Notes: generated from the sequence alone by a model not told the origin. DNA of 64,000 nucleotides from Williamsia deligens (GCF_024171765.1 NZ_JAMTCI010000001.1:1093137-1157136); one strand, 5' to 3'. Shown: positions 25,106 to 33,397, counted from the stretch's first letter. Numbers and translations: made by a program.

Positions 25106-25954
25106 TCAGCCGGGCAGCGTCTCACCACCGATCGGGGCGAGCACCTCACCGAAGTAGTAGGACGACATCGTCTCGGAGGCGAAGAACACGAAGGACGGCG
25201 CGATCTCGTCGGCGTCGGCCGCACGCCCGAACGGCACCTGCTTGCCGAACTCGGCGACCTGGTCCGCGGGCATCGTGGCCGGGATCAACGGGGTCCACAC
25301 CGGGCCGGGGGCCACGCAGTTCACGCGAATCTTCCGTTCCAGCAACGACTGCGCCAGCGAATAGGTCAGCGCCGTCACCGCACCCTTGGTCGCCGAGTAG
25401 TCGATGAGGGTCTTGTTGCCCCGCAGCCCGTTGATCGACCCGGTGTTGATGATGGCGCCGCCACCCGTCAGGTGGTCCACGGCGGCGCGCGTGACGTGGA
25501 AGAAGCTGTGGATGTTGACGTCGAAGGTGCGGTACCACTGCTCGGGGGTGAGCTCGAGGAAGTCCTCGACCGGGTTCTGGAAGGCGACGTTGTTCACCAG
25601 GATGTCGAGGCCACCGAGGGCCTCCACCGTCTGGGCCACGACGTCGCGGCAGTGCTGGGGATCGGCCAGATCGCCGTCGATGGACAGGGCGGTCCGGCCC
25701 TCCGCCTCGATCAGCTCACAGGTCCTTGCGGCATCGTCGAACTCACTCAGATGCGCTATCGACACGTCCGCACCCTCCTTCGCGAAGGCGACGGCGACGG
25801 CACGGCCGATACCCGAGTCCCCACCGGTGACAAGCGCTTTGCGGCCGGACAGCAGGCCGCGACCGACGTAGTTCGTCATCTCGTCGCGGGGCTTCTCCGC
25901 CATGTCCTCGATGTGTCCAGGGCGGTCGATGGTCTGTTCGGGATGCTCGCTCAT
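25106..25954 (-). CDS. Stress-type SDR oxidoreductase
   Basis: A 282-aa SDR of the YhdF/YhxC/YghA group. A ~45-residue N-terminal extension precedes the cofactor motif TGGDSGIGRAVA; NNVAFQ replaces the usual NNAG, and the catalytic set is S in NTGSINGLRG with YSATKGA. These enzymes are general-stress proteins in several bacteria. ATG 25954 (MSEHPEQ) is the family start. A weak sigma-F-like element (GTTT 25988-25985, GGGCAC 25969-25964, spacer 15) lies just upstream on the minus strand. Confidence 0.88.
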   Translation of the reverse strand: MSEHPEQTIDRPGHIEDMAEKPRDEMTNYVGRGLLSGRKALVTGGDSGIGRAVAVAFAKEGADVSIAHLSEFDDAARTCELIEAEGRTALSIDGDLADPQHCRDVVAQTVEALGGLDILVNNVAFQNPVEDFLELTPEQWYRTFDVNIHSFFHVTRAAVDHLTGGGAIINTGSINGLRGNKTLIDYSATKGAVTALTYSLAQSLLERKIRVNCVAPGPVWTPLIPATMPADQVAEFGKQVPFGRAADADEIAPSFVFFASETMSSYYFGEVLAPIGGETLPG

Positions 25955-26025
25955 GTCCGGCGGGTGCCCCCGTCGTCGAGGGTCAAACGTGGCACCCGTG
26001 CCGTCTCCCGATCTCCGGGCAGCAG

Positions 26026-26050
26026 GTTTCCGAACACCTACATGGGGGAA
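26026..26050 (+). promoter_or_regulatory. Weak sigma-F-like promoter for DUF4383-catalase
   Basis: GTTT (26026-26029), 15-base spacer, GGGGAA (26045-26050), which misses the fourth and last consensus bases. It lies about 90 bases before the GTG of the DUF4383 gene. Context (catalase downstream, sigF nearby) supports it more than the sequence does. Confidence 0.4.
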
Positions 26051-26140
26051 GCCCCCGCCAGTCGTGGCCGAGAGGCGCCGCCGCGGCCTCAGAGGGTGTC
26101 GTCGACACCCGTCCCCACGAACTCCCATCAGGAGGCGATC

Positions 26141-26629
26141 GTGACCACTCGTCCGACAACGACCACGGCACCCCCACTGTCCCGTTCACCGCTGCGGCTC
26201 GCCGCCGCGGCAGTCGGGGCCGTGTTCCTGGTCGTCGGGATCCTCGGCTTCATCCCGGGGATCACCACCGACTACGACATGCTCGGCTGGGCCGGACATC
26301 ATTCCGGCGCGAAGTTGTTGGGCATCTTCGCCGTGTCCGCACTGCACAACGTCGTCCACCTCGCCTTCGGCGTGGCCGGACTCGCGTTGTCGCGCACCGC
26401 GAGGACGTCGCGGGCATACCTCGTCGGTGGCGGCGTCATCTACGCCGTCCTCTGGGTCTACGGCCTGGTGGTCGACGAGACGAGTTCGGCGAACTTCGTC
26501 CCTCTCAACACCGCCGACAACTGGCTCCACCTGGTTCTCGCGGCCGGGATGATCTTGCTCGGCCTCACGCTCCCGGCAACACGGACACCCGGGACGCTCA
26601 CGACCGCCCGGGCGACGCACGACCGCTGA
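26141..26629 (+). CDS. DUF4383-domain membrane protein
   Basis: A 162-aa integral membrane protein with four hydrophobic segments (AAAAVGAVFLVVGILGFIPG, ISALHNVVHLAFGVAG-like, YLVGGGVIYAVLWVYGLV, WLHLVLAAGMILLGLTL). The HN-VVH-L and NTADNWLH blocks are those of DUF4383, a family frequent in stress loci; function unknown. GTG 26141 has AGGAGG upstream. It lies 57 bases before the manganese catalase gene and probably shares its transcript. Confidence 0.85.
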   Translation: MTTRPTTTTAPPLSRSPLRLAAAAVGAVFLVVGILGFIPGITTDYDMLGWAGHHSGAKLLGIFAVSALHNVVHLAFGVAGLALSRTARTSRAYLVGGGVIYAVLWVYGLVVDETSSANFVPLNTADNWLHLVLAAGMILLGLTLPATRTPGTLTTARATHDR

Positions 26630-26686
26630 CACGCACGCACGTCTTTCGATCGACACCGCAGATCCTCTGCGACGAAGGGAAATACC

Positions 26687-27592
26687 ATGTTCACCCATAC
26701 CGACCATCTGCAGTTCGACGTCGCGCCGGAGAAACCGGACCCCGTCTACGCCCGCAAGCTGCAGGAGCTCCTCGGCGGCACCTTCGGTGAGATGACGGTC
26801 ACCATGCAGTACCTCATGCAGGGTTGGAACTGCCGCATGAAGGGCAAGTACAAGGACCTCATCATGGACGTCGCCACCGAGGAGATCGGGCACGTCGAGA
26901 TGATCGCGACCATGATCGCCCGCCTGCTCGAGGGAGCGCCCGCGACCGAGTCCACCAAGAACGCGATGGGTGACCCCGTCGTCGCCGCGGTGATGGGCGG
27001 CATGGACCCGCAACAGGCGATCGTCAACGGTGGGGCCGCCATGCTGGCCAACAGCAACGGCGTGCCCTGGCAGGGCAGCTTCATCGTCGCGAGCGGGAAC
27101 CTGTTGGCGGACTTCCGATCCAACGTCTCCGCGGAGTCGCAGGGCCGGCTGCAGACGGCACGGCTCTACCACATGACCGACGACCCCGGTGTCAAGGACA
27201 TGTTGAAGTTCAACCTGGCGCGCGACACGTACCACCAGAACATGTGGCTCGCCGCGATCGAGGAGCTGCGCGCCGACGGCTACGAGGACGTCATCGCGCC
27301 CAACGCCCTTCTCGACGAGGAGCACTCCGAGCACGCGACGTCCCTGTGGCACCTCTCGGACGGCACCGAGTCCGACAAGGGTCGCTGGGCCCACGGGACG
27401 GCTCCCGACGGTCGTCGCGAACTGGGCTTCCTCGCCGATCCGCGACCGCTGGGCAGCCCGCAGGCCGGCCCCCCGCCGAACCCGAAGCTGTACGCGACCT
27501 ATGACGGCGCGATGGGCGATCCGCAGTCGGCGTCGTTGGGGACCGAGAAGGGTGTGATGGGCAAGCTCAAGGACGCTGTCGACCCCACCTGA
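26687..27592 (+). CDS. Manganese (non-haem) catalase
   Basis: A 301-aa dimanganese catalase that breaks down hydrogen peroxide in the cytoplasm. The ferritin-like four-helix core is visible with metal-ligand helices around GEMTVTMQYLMQGW, ATEEIGHVEMIATMIARLL and NLARDTYHQNMW, and the C-terminal tail is the family's extended type. A GAAGGGA ribosome binding site precedes ATG 26687. A strong terminator follows. Location beside sigF fits a stress role. Confidence 0.93.
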   Translation: MFTHTDHLQFDVAPEKPDPVYARKLQELLGGTFGEMTVTMQYLMQGWNCRMKGKYKDLIMDVATEEIGHVEMIATMIARLLEGAPATESTKNAMGDPVVAAVMGGMDPQQAIVNGGAAMLANSNGVPWQGSFIVASGNLLADFRSNVSAESQGRLQTARLYHMTDDPGVKDMLKFNLARDTYHQNMWLAAIEELRADGYEDVIAPNALLDEEHSEHATSLWHLSDGTESDKGRWAHGTAPDGRRELGFLADPRPLGSPQAGPPPNPKLYATYDGAMGDPQSASLGTEKGVMGKLKDAVDPT

Positions 27593-27609
27593 CACCGTCT
27601 TCCCATGCG

Positions 27610-27642
27610 TCCGTGGGGCGGGGCTCTGCCCCGCCCCACGGA
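27610..27642 (+). terminator. Strong hairpin terminator after manganese catalase
   Basis: A perfect 15-bp stem (27610-27624 with 27628-27642; arm TCCGTGGGGCGGGGC) closes a 3-base TCT loop 18 bases after the catalase stop. No U-tract follows. It overlaps the region where a long in-frame extension of the next gene would begin, arguing for a later start there. Confidence 0.8.
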
Positions 27643-27716
27643 TGTCTCGTGTCGAGGGCGCTGTCTGTTCACGTCACCCCCTCGCCATCCACCGTCTGAG
27701 ACCATCGGGGTTCACA

Positions 27717-28304
27717 TTGCCTGCGCGACCTCCTGCTGTCGGCCGAGTCCGGAAACTGCGTTTCGCGGTCATCACCGGGGTCGATCTGCTGCTCGCGACG
27801 ATTCTGGGGGGTGGGATCGCGGCCGGCGAGCTGCCGATGAACGTCGCGATCTCCGGTCAGCCGTTCACCGCGACGATCGCCAGGGCCGACGCGCGGAGCA
27901 TCACGCTCTTCCCTCGCAGCATCGGCACCGCCGCGGGATCGAGGTCCAGCATCGCGATCCTGATGCAGTCGGTCACGCTGACCGATCTGTGCATGTCCAC
28001 GGTCGCGCATGTGCCTGTGGTCGGCGACGTGACGATGTTCCTCCGGGTCCCCGGCACAGGGACCACCGCGGATCGGATCGTCGCCGACGTCAGCGACCTC
28101 GGGGGGTCGATCGGCGTTCGCGACACCCACCTGGGCGTCGACGTGTCCACCGTGGGCGAGGTGAAGGGTGTCGCCACCGCCGGGATCGTCGCGGGCGGTT
28201 CGGTGATGACCACAGCGCGGCTCACCGGCCTGTCGTTCACCGCGGAACAACTCTCGATGCGCCGCTTCGACCTCGACGTACGGCGCGGAAGTCACACGTG
28301 TTGA
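27717..28304 (+). CDS. DUF6230 family protein
   Basis: About 195 aa from TTG 27717, which follows a GGGG stretch; an in-frame GTG at 27642 would begin inside the terminator stem, so the start is uncertain. There is one N-terminal hydrophobic segment (FAVITGVDLLLATILGGGIA), then an export-like mature domain beginning NVAISGQPFTATIARADA, typical of DUF6230. These were sometimes mislabelled cholesterol esterase. The family usually pairs with DUF6114, encoded here with a 7-base overlap; function unknown. Confidence 0.7.
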   Translation: MPARPPAVGRVRKLRFAVITGVDLLLATILGGGIAAGELPMNVAISGQPFTATIARADARSITLFPRSIGTAAGSRSSIAILMQSVTLTDLCMSTVAHVPVVGDVTMFLRVPGTGTTADRIVADVSDLGGSIGVRDTHLGVDVSTVGEVKGVATAGIVAGGSVMTTARLTGLSFTAEQLSMRRFDLDVRRGSHTC

Positions 28305-28816
28305 CCCGCAGCGCACGTCGGTCACGCCGTCGGCGGTTCGCCGCGTGGCGGCGTACCCGACCCTTCGTCGGGTCCATGTTCTGTGTCGCATCGGGTCTGC
28401 TGCTGTTGCTCCCGGCCTACACGACCATCCATCTCGGTGACGTGATGGTGTCGATCAGCTCGATCAGCGGCGTCTCCACCCTCCTGCTGGGGGCACTCAT
28501 GCTCAGCTGCGCTGGATGCGTCCTGGTCCGGCCGGGTGCACAGGTACCGGCGGGGGTGAGCGCGATGGTCATCGCGCTGGTGGCCCTGCCGGCGGCGAAC
28601 TTCGGTGGCTTCGTCCTCGGAACGGTGAGCGGAGTGTGCGGTGCTGCCGCCACACTGGCCTGGACCCGACGCACCGCCGGTGCGCCTGTACCGGGCGACC
28701 CTGGCCCAGCCTCTCAGCCGGCTCTCTCGGGACCGGTCGACGGCACGCCGTTGATCGAGTCGACGACGTCGAGGAGGTCGGCCGCCGGGCGCGGCGGGCT
28801 CCACAGATATCCCTGA
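28298..28816 (+). CDS. DUF6114 family membrane protein
   Basis: A 172-aa protein with an arginine-rich start (ARRSRRRRFAAWRRTRPF) and about four hydrophobic segments (FCVASGLLLLLPAY, ISGVSTLLLGALMLSC, VSAMVIALVALPAANFGGFV). This matches DUF6114, the constant partner of DUF6230 in actinobacteria. GTG 28298 overlaps the upstream stop. The C-terminal 35 residues are hydrophilic and overlap the end of the convergent EAL gene by 103 bases, an unusually large tail-to-tail overlap. Confidence 0.7.
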   Translation: MLTRSARRSRRRRFAAWRRTRPFVGSMFCVASGLLLLLPAYTTIHLGDVMVSISSISGVSTLLLGALMLSCAGCVLVRPGAQVPAGVSAMVIALVALPAANFGGFVLGTVSGVCGAAATLAWTRRTAGAPVPGDPGPASQPALSGPVDGTPLIESTTSRRSAAGRGGLHRYP

Positions 28817-30000
28817 CCGTAGGCGGCGCCGAGGTGTGCGGCCTGCTGTGCCTGGGCAGGCGTCTCGATGCCCTCGATCACCAGTACCGCACCCAGGTCC
28901 GCGGTCAGGGTGGTCAATGCGCGGGCGACCGCTGTGCCGGCGGGTGTGTGCAGGGATGAGCCGATCGTGCGATCGGCCTTGAACCCGTCGAACGTGAACG
29001 CGAGCAGATGCGGTGTGGGTAACCACATCCCACCGATGTCGTCGAGCATCACCCGGTACCCGCGAGAGCGCAGAGCGTCGATGACGTTTGCGTCGATGAG
29101 TTCTCGGGTCGGGACCGCGGCGGTCTCGGTGATCTCGATGCCGATCGAGGTGGGATCGACGTCGAAGTCGCGCACGACACCGTCGATGCGCGCGACACAG
29201 TCCGGTCGGTAGAAGTGGTGAGCGGAGAAGTTGACGGTGATGTTCAGAGCCTGTGCAGCGGATGACTGTCGACGCCAGGCGGTGAGGTCGGACAACGCAT
29301 GTCGCAGCATCGTCAGGTCGAAATCGATGATGTGGTCGGTGTTCTCGATGATGGGGATGAACTGGTCCGGAGCCGGCGCCGTCCGCTCGGGGCCGGCCCA
29401 CCGTGCCAGCGCCTCGACGGCCCGCACCCTGTGCGTCGTCAGGTCGACGATGGGCATGTACCACGGGCGGATGTCGCCGACGGTGAACGCGTCGACGATG
29501 TCGCCGATGGTGGAGGTGTGCGCGTCGGTGTCGTCGCTACGCGCAGAGTCCAGACAGTGCTGGGCGAGGAGCCCACACTGCGTCAGGGCAGGGATGTCCA
29601 GATCGATGAGAGGTGACGTGTGAGCGATGACGAGGCTCCCGACGGGCAGGCCCTCCCGCCCGGTGAGCGGGATCGCGACATAGGAGGCGAATCCTGCGTC
29701 GAGCATCGCCTGCGTCATGGCGGTGATCGGGGTGTGGTTGGCGGCGTCGGCAACGACGACGGGTCCGGGAACATCGATGGCGCCGAGGCAGGCGGCATCG
29801 GCGCCGGCGACCCGGGTCTCACCCGGCTCGGCGCCGACAGCGACGAGAGTGCGGTGCCCCGTCCCGCCGACGATGGTGATCGCCGCGACGTCAGCACCGG
29901 CGTGGCGCCGGGCCAGGTCGACCACGGCACGCAGCGCGTCGGTGGCGGGCAGGTCGAGGTAGTGCGCTGCGGACCGGGCCCGGCGCTCGTCGTCTGCCAT
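28714..30000 (-). CDS. GAF-like/EAL cyclic-di-GMP phosphodiesterase
   Basis: A 428-aa soluble protein: an N-terminal GAF-like sensor (~1-165) and an EAL domain (~175-420). The key EAL residues appear intact: E of VEALARW, N of NITVNFS, E of EITETA, the DD of LDDIGG, K of FKADR, E of VIEGIET and Q of YGQGYLW, so c-di-GMP hydrolysis is plausible. ATG 30000 is eight bases after AGGA; an in-frame ATG at 30009 is an alternative. Divergent from a membrane GGDEF protein. Confidence 0.88.
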   Translation of the reverse strand: MADDERRARSAAHYLDLPATDALRAVVDLARRHAGADVAAITIVGGTGHRTLVAVGAEPGETRVAGADAACLGAIDVPGPVVVADAANHTPITAMTQAMLDAGFASYVAIPLTGREGLPVGSLVIAHTSPLIDLDIPALTQCGLLAQHCLDSARSDDTDAHTSTIGDIVDAFTVGDIRPWYMPIVDLTTHRVRAVEALARWAGPERTAPAPDQFIPIIENTDHIIDFDLTMLRHALSDLTAWRRQSSAAQALNITVNFSAHHFYRPDCVARIDGVVRDFDVDPTSIGIEITETAAVPTRELIDANVIDALRSRGYRVMLDDIGGMWLPTPHLLAFTFDGFKADRTIGSSLHTPAGTAVARALTTLTADLGAVLVIEGIETPAQAQQAAHLGAAYGQGYLWSPPRPAADLLDVVDSINGVPSTGPERAG

Positions 30001-30182
30001 GGGGACCATCCTGTCCCATGCACGGCGGGACCGGACCGGTTCGATTGCGCTGTCCACGGCGACGGCATCGCTCTAGACTCTCCTCGCGTCATCGAGAAGC
30101 CGGTGGGGGGCGGCGCGCATGCCCGCGCGTCCGTGTCGATGTTCAATGCTCGGGGACTGTCGGGAGACGAGGGGTTCGATCG

Positions 30183-31319
30183 ATGACTTCCGGACCCTTC
30201 CCCCGGGGCCCGGGTGCGGCACCTCTCCGCGACAAGACACTGCGTGAACTGCTGCGGTGGTGGTGGGGACAGCCCTTCGAATACGAGTGGGTCTACGCCT
30301 ACGCCGAGTCGCGCGCCTGGCTCCGCCTCGACCGCATGGTGATCGCCATCTGCTGTGTTCTGTGCACCGTCGTCGGCGCCACGTTGCTGGTGACGACACG
30401 CAACCCGTGGCCGTTCACCGTGGCGGCAATTGTCGCGACCCTCGGTTACGCCTGGGGATCCTGGTGGTGGTGGGCGAACAGGTCCTGGCCGACGGAACGC
30501 ACATCGCTGCTGTTCATCGCCGCGGGCGACATCGGGACGGTGCCCCTGATCATCGTCGCGCCCAACGCGTTGCTCGCGATGGCGCTGCTCAGCCTCTACA
30601 TCCTGCCGGGTTCCTACATCATGTTCCTGCACGGGCCCCGAGTCCTGTCCGTGCATCTCGGGTGGGTCACCCTCGTCATCCTGTCCACCGCGGCCTACTT
30701 CGTGTTCCTCACCGAACGTCCTGTGATCCCGACCGTCCTCCTGGCCGCCGTCCTGGTGTTCGCGTGCACCGGAGGGTTCGTCGTCGGGCAGATCGCGTTG
30801 ACGTTCCTCCGCAACGACGCCCGCAGATCGTTCATCGATTCGCTCACGGGACTGCTGAACCGGCGCGGATTGTGGGAAGCCGTGGTGCATGCCCTGACCC
30901 GGTATCCGGACGGGAGCCCTGTCAGTGTGTTGATGGTCGACATCGACACGTTCAAGCCGTACAACGACACCCACGGCCACACCACCGGTGACGAACTCCT
31001 GCGCGAGGTCGCGCTGACGCTGCTGCGGGTGTGCGACAGTCACGCCGACGCACTCTCGCGGATCGGGGGCGACGAATACGTCGCGGTCCTGCACCTCGAT
31101 CAGCCGGCCGCCGAAGCGATGGCACACCGGATCAGCGAGGCGGTCAGAGACCTCCCGGTCCCCGAGCCGCCGACCATCAGCGTCGGTGCGGTCACCTTCC
31201 ACCCTCCGACATGGCCCCTGGCCGACACCGTGCTGCAGGACATGCTCACCGCCGCCGATCGTGCGCTCTACCGATCCAAGGCAGCCGGAGGCGGAACGGT
31301 CACCGCACTCTCGCCCTGA
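30183..31319 (+). CDS. Membrane-anchored GGDEF diguanylate cyclase
   Basis: A 378-aa protein: a cytoplasmic N-terminus, about six transmembrane segments between residues ~55 and 215, then a GGDEF domain from FIDSLTGLLNRRG. The signature reads GGDEY (SRIGGDEYVAVL), a permitted variant of the fifth position, so the active site is probably functional. No RxxD inhibitory site is evident. Paired divergently with an EAL protein, suggesting opposed control of c-di-GMP. Confidence 0.9.
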   Translation: MTSGPFPRGPGAAPLRDKTLRELLRWWWGQPFEYEWVYAYAESRAWLRLDRMVIAICCVLCTVVGATLLVTTRNPWPFTVAAIVATLGYAWGSWWWWANRSWPTERTSLLFIAAGDIGTVPLIIVAPNALLAMALLSLYILPGSYIMFLHGPRVLSVHLGWVTLVILSTAAYFVFLTERPVIPTVLLAAVLVFACTGGFVVGQIALTFLRNDARRSFIDSLTGLLNRRGLWEAVVHALTRYPDGSPVSVLMVDIDTFKPYNDTHGHTTGDELLREVALTLLRVCDSHADALSRIGGDEYVAVLHLDQPAAEAMAHRISEAVRDLPVPEPPTISVGAVTFHPPTWPLADTVLQDMLTAADRALYRSKAAGGGTVTALSP

Positions 31320-31339
31320 GGCGCACCCGGCCCGTAGTT

Positions 31340-31356
31340 ATAGACGACCGGTCTAT
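31340..31356. promoter_or_regulatory. TetR operator, copy 1 (TAGAC-N5-GTCTA)
   Basis: ATAGAC (31340-31345) and GTCTAT (31351-31356) around GACCG. It lies 20 bases before the TetR ATG, so binding would block the TetR gene's promoter. Its core 15-mer differs by one base from the reverse complement of the site at 32530-32544. It also resembles the E. coli NemR box (TAGACC-N4-GGTCTA). Confidence 0.75.
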
Positions 31357-31375
31357 TCGCGAGTATCCTGGGCAG

Positions 31376-31963
31376 ATGCCCACCCCGGAGATCGACACAC
31401 GTCAGACGATCCTCGACACCGCCGAGCAGATCATGTCCCACAAGGGCTACGCGGCCGTCGGCCTGAACGAGGTCCTCACCGAGGCGGGCGTACCCAAAGG
31501 GTCCTTCTACCACTGGTTCGGCTCCAAGGACGCCTTCGGCAAGGCCCTCATCGAGAGCTACTTCGAGCACTATCTCGCGGGTATGGACGAGATCGTCGCG
31601 CGACCCGGCAGCGGTGCGGACAGGTTGAGCGCCTACTGGCAGGACTTCTACGACATGCAGGCCGTCAACGACTGCCAGGGCAGGTGTCTGGTGGTGAAGC
31701 TCGGCGCCGAGGTCGCCGACCTGTCGGAGACGATGCGACAGGCACTCATCATCGGCACGTCCGACATCGCCGAGCGCATCGAGCGCATGATCCAGGACGG
31801 CGTGAGCGACGGATCCGTGACGATCGACGTGGACCCGAGCGAGCTCGCTCGTGATCTGTACACGGGGTGGATCGGGGCGAGCGTCCTGGCGAAGATCAAT
31901 CGGGCGCGCGAACCTCTCGACCGGGTGTTCGCGATGACCCGCCACCGCCTGCACCTCTCCTGA
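31376..31963 (+). CDS. TetR/AcrR-family repressor (NemR/AcuR-like)
   Basis: A 195-aa regulator. The N-terminal helix-turn-helix is standard (ILDTAEQIMSHKGYAAVGLNE, then VPKGSFYHWFGSKDAF as the recognition region). The C-terminal ligand domain has a cysteine in NDCQGRCLVVKLGAE, the position of the redox/electrophile-sensing cysteine in NemR-like proteins. It likely represses itself and the convergent tautomerase gene through the two matching operators, and responds to a reactive electrophile (inference). Confidence 0.88.
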   Translation: MPTPEIDTRQTILDTAEQIMSHKGYAAVGLNEVLTEAGVPKGSFYHWFGSKDAFGKALIESYFEHYLAGMDEIVARPGSGADRLSAYWQDFYDMQAVNDCQGRCLVVKLGAEVADLSETMRQALIIGTSDIAERIERMIQDGVSDGSVTIDVDPSELARDLYTGWIGASVLAKINRAREPLDRVFAMTRHRLHLS

Positions 31964-31984
31964 CGACAGAGGACAACGCGACGA

Positions 31985-32011
31985 GCCCCACCGCACTGAT
32001 CGCGGTGGGGC
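31985..32011. terminator. Bidirectional hairpin terminator
   Basis: GCCCCACCGC (31985-31994) and GCGGTGGGGC (32002-32011) form a perfect 10-bp stem with a 7-base loop. It separates the convergent TetR and tautomerase genes. Confidence 0.75.
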
Positions 32012-32039
32012 GTGTCGTGGGTGCGACAGGGTCAGCAGC

Positions 32040-32474
32040 TCACCAATGGAAGTCGGCCGGAACACTGTTCGGGTCGAGGCGGTCGGCCGGAACGCCGTTG
32101 ACGTAGGTGGCGATGCCGTTGCCCATCGACCAGTCGGCCGGCTGGACGGTCTGCAGGTTGAAGAAGACGTCCTCGGTGCGCAGGAGGAGCTTCTCGTGCA
32201 GTTCGTCGACGACAGCCTTGTAGAAGGCGGCCTTCTGCTCAGGAGTGGCGACGTCCAGGAAGATCAGCTGGATGAAGACGGCGTCCTCGGAGCGGCGGAT
32301 GCCCAGGTAGTCGGGATCGGCGATGACCTCGCCCGGCGGGTGCTGGGTGATGACCTGGAACCGGTCCTCGGGCACACCGAGGTGAACGATCATCTGGTCG
32401 TAGACGACGTCGGCGATCGTGCGGCGGTACTCGGCGGACTTGCCTTCGGTGAGGTCGATACGAGCGAGGGGCAT
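32040..32474 (-). CDS. Tautomerase-superfamily protein
   Basis: A 144-aa protein with the catalytic N-terminal proline (Met-Pro-Leu; Pro1 after Met removal) and two beta-alpha-beta tautomerase motifs, like cis-CaaD/malonate semialdehyde decarboxylase relatives. Segments: PLARIDLTEGKSAEYRRTIAD and FIQLIFLDVATPEQKAAFY. Such enzymes act on keto-enol or halogenated acrylate substrates; the exact reaction is not predictable. A TAGAC-N5-GTCTA operator upstream ties it to the neighbouring TetR. Confidence 0.85.
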   Translation of the reverse strand: MPLARIDLTEGKSAEYRRTIADVVYDQMIVHLGVPEDRFQVITQHPPGEVIADPDYLGIRRSEDAVFIQLIFLDVATPEQKAAFYKAVVDELHEKLLLRTEDVFFNLQTVQPADWSMGNGIATYVNGVPADRLDPNSVPADFHW

Positions 32475-32529
32475 GATGTCGTTCCTTGTCGTCGGTGGCG
32501 GTGCCTGCAGCCATGACGCTACACACTAG

Positions 32530-32544
32530 TAGACCAGTCGTCTA
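32530..32544. promoter_or_regulatory. TetR operator, copy 2 (TAGAC-N5-GTCTA)
   Basis: TAGAC (32530-32534), CAGTC, GTCTA (32540-32544), 56 bases upstream of the tautomerase ATG. Its reverse complement, TAGACGACTGGTCTA, differs from the TetR-gene site TAGACGACCGGTCTA at one spacer base. Outer bases (CACTA/GTG) partly extend the dyad. Confidence 0.75.
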
Positions 32545-32899
32545 GTGCGCCAGTTGTCGTCGAACGTTCGTGGCGGAAGCCTCGTGACCACCCGTGTGCG
32601 CGCAAAGGCGGTCGACCCCCACGAGGGTCAGGGAGTCAGGGGTATCGTCGACGACATCGGACCTCATATCTGACAGAACCCTGTTGGCGTCGCCGGTACG
32701 CATCGACCACGTGGTGGTCAGTCAGGTGAGCTGTCATGCACGCCAACTGTTTTGCTGTCGCGACCGCCCGTCGCACACATCGTCCCGGAAGTCCCCGAGG
32801 CAGGGGGCTCGACTGCGCCCGTCTGCCTGGACCACGCGTGGTCGGCCTCGAATCGGCGCCGGCCGTCCCCGAACGCTTCGTGCGATCGTCGGGCCAGTG
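32545..32899. other. Intergenic region before the DUF5994 gene
   Basis: A 355-base stretch. An open frame continues through it, but its composition and predicted residues do not look coding. It contains the palindrome ACCACGTGGT (32706-32715) and the 14-bp palindrome at 32830-32843. GGGTAT at 32640-32645 lacks a GTTT partner, so no sigma-F promoter is called. Confidence 0.5.
32830..32843. promoter_or_regulatory. Palindrome GACCACGCGTGGTC
   Basis: A perfect 14-bp palindrome 57 bases upstream of the DUF5994 ATG. It shares the form GAYCACGCGTGRTC with the palindrome at 33620-33635, so both may bind one regulator. Confidence 0.5.
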
Positions 32900-33397
32900 A
32901 TGACACCCCTGCTGGGTCCGACACGCGTACACCTTCACGCTGATCTGACTCAACCCGTCGGGGGTGCCTGGTTCCCGTACACGACGACGTTGAGCGACGA
33001 GCTCGCCACGTTCTCCACCGCGATCGTCCCCACGCTGGGCTCGATCGTGGCGCTGCAGATGGACTGGCGTGCATTCCGATCACGCCCGGGGCTCGACTCA
33101 GAGGGCTCACCCCTGGTCCCCCCGCTGCTCCGGGTGACCACGAACCGCATGACCGTCGAACTGATAGTGATCCCACCGCGCACTCCGTCCACGCTCGCCG
33201 TGGCACTGATACGGCTCGCCAGCGGCAAACCGATACCCACACAGCATCGACACTCACTGCTGGTCCGGTATGCCGAACAGATCCTCGAACGGGCATCCAC
33301 CGACGTGGGACACCGCAGCACTCTCAGCGTCCCTCCATCTCGGCCGGGAGACCTGGAGGACCTCACACCGCCTGAAGTCCAGCCGCTGAGTCTGTAG
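32900..33397 (+). CDS. DUF5994 family protein
   Basis: A 165-aa soluble protein. It has the DUF5994 layout: TRVHLHADLTQPVGGAWFPYT, ELATFSTAIVPTLGSIVALQMDW and VELIVIPPRT. Members are small mycobacterial proteins of unknown function, often near ANTAR or stress genes, as here. The open frame reaches back to 32594, but that part looks non-coding. ATG 32900 (or GTG 32897) matches the domain start; the ribosome binding site is weak. Confidence 0.65.
   Translation: MTPLLGPTRVHLHADLTQPVGGAWFPYTTTLSDELATFSTAIVPTLGSIVALQMDWRAFRSRPGLDSEGSPLVPPLLRVTTNRMTVELIVIPPRTPSTLAVALIRLASGKPIPTQHRHSLLVRYAEQILERASTDVGHRSTLSVPPSRPGDLEDLTPPEVQPLSL

Noticed and set aside
32640-32645. GGGTAT as a sigma-F -10 element before DUF5994
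   Set aside because: No GTTT lies 15-17 bases upstream, and the gene start is 255 bases away.
32594-32899. N-terminal extension of the DUF5994 frame
   Set aside because: Composition and residue content look non-coding, the family domain starts later, and two palindromes lie in this stretch.
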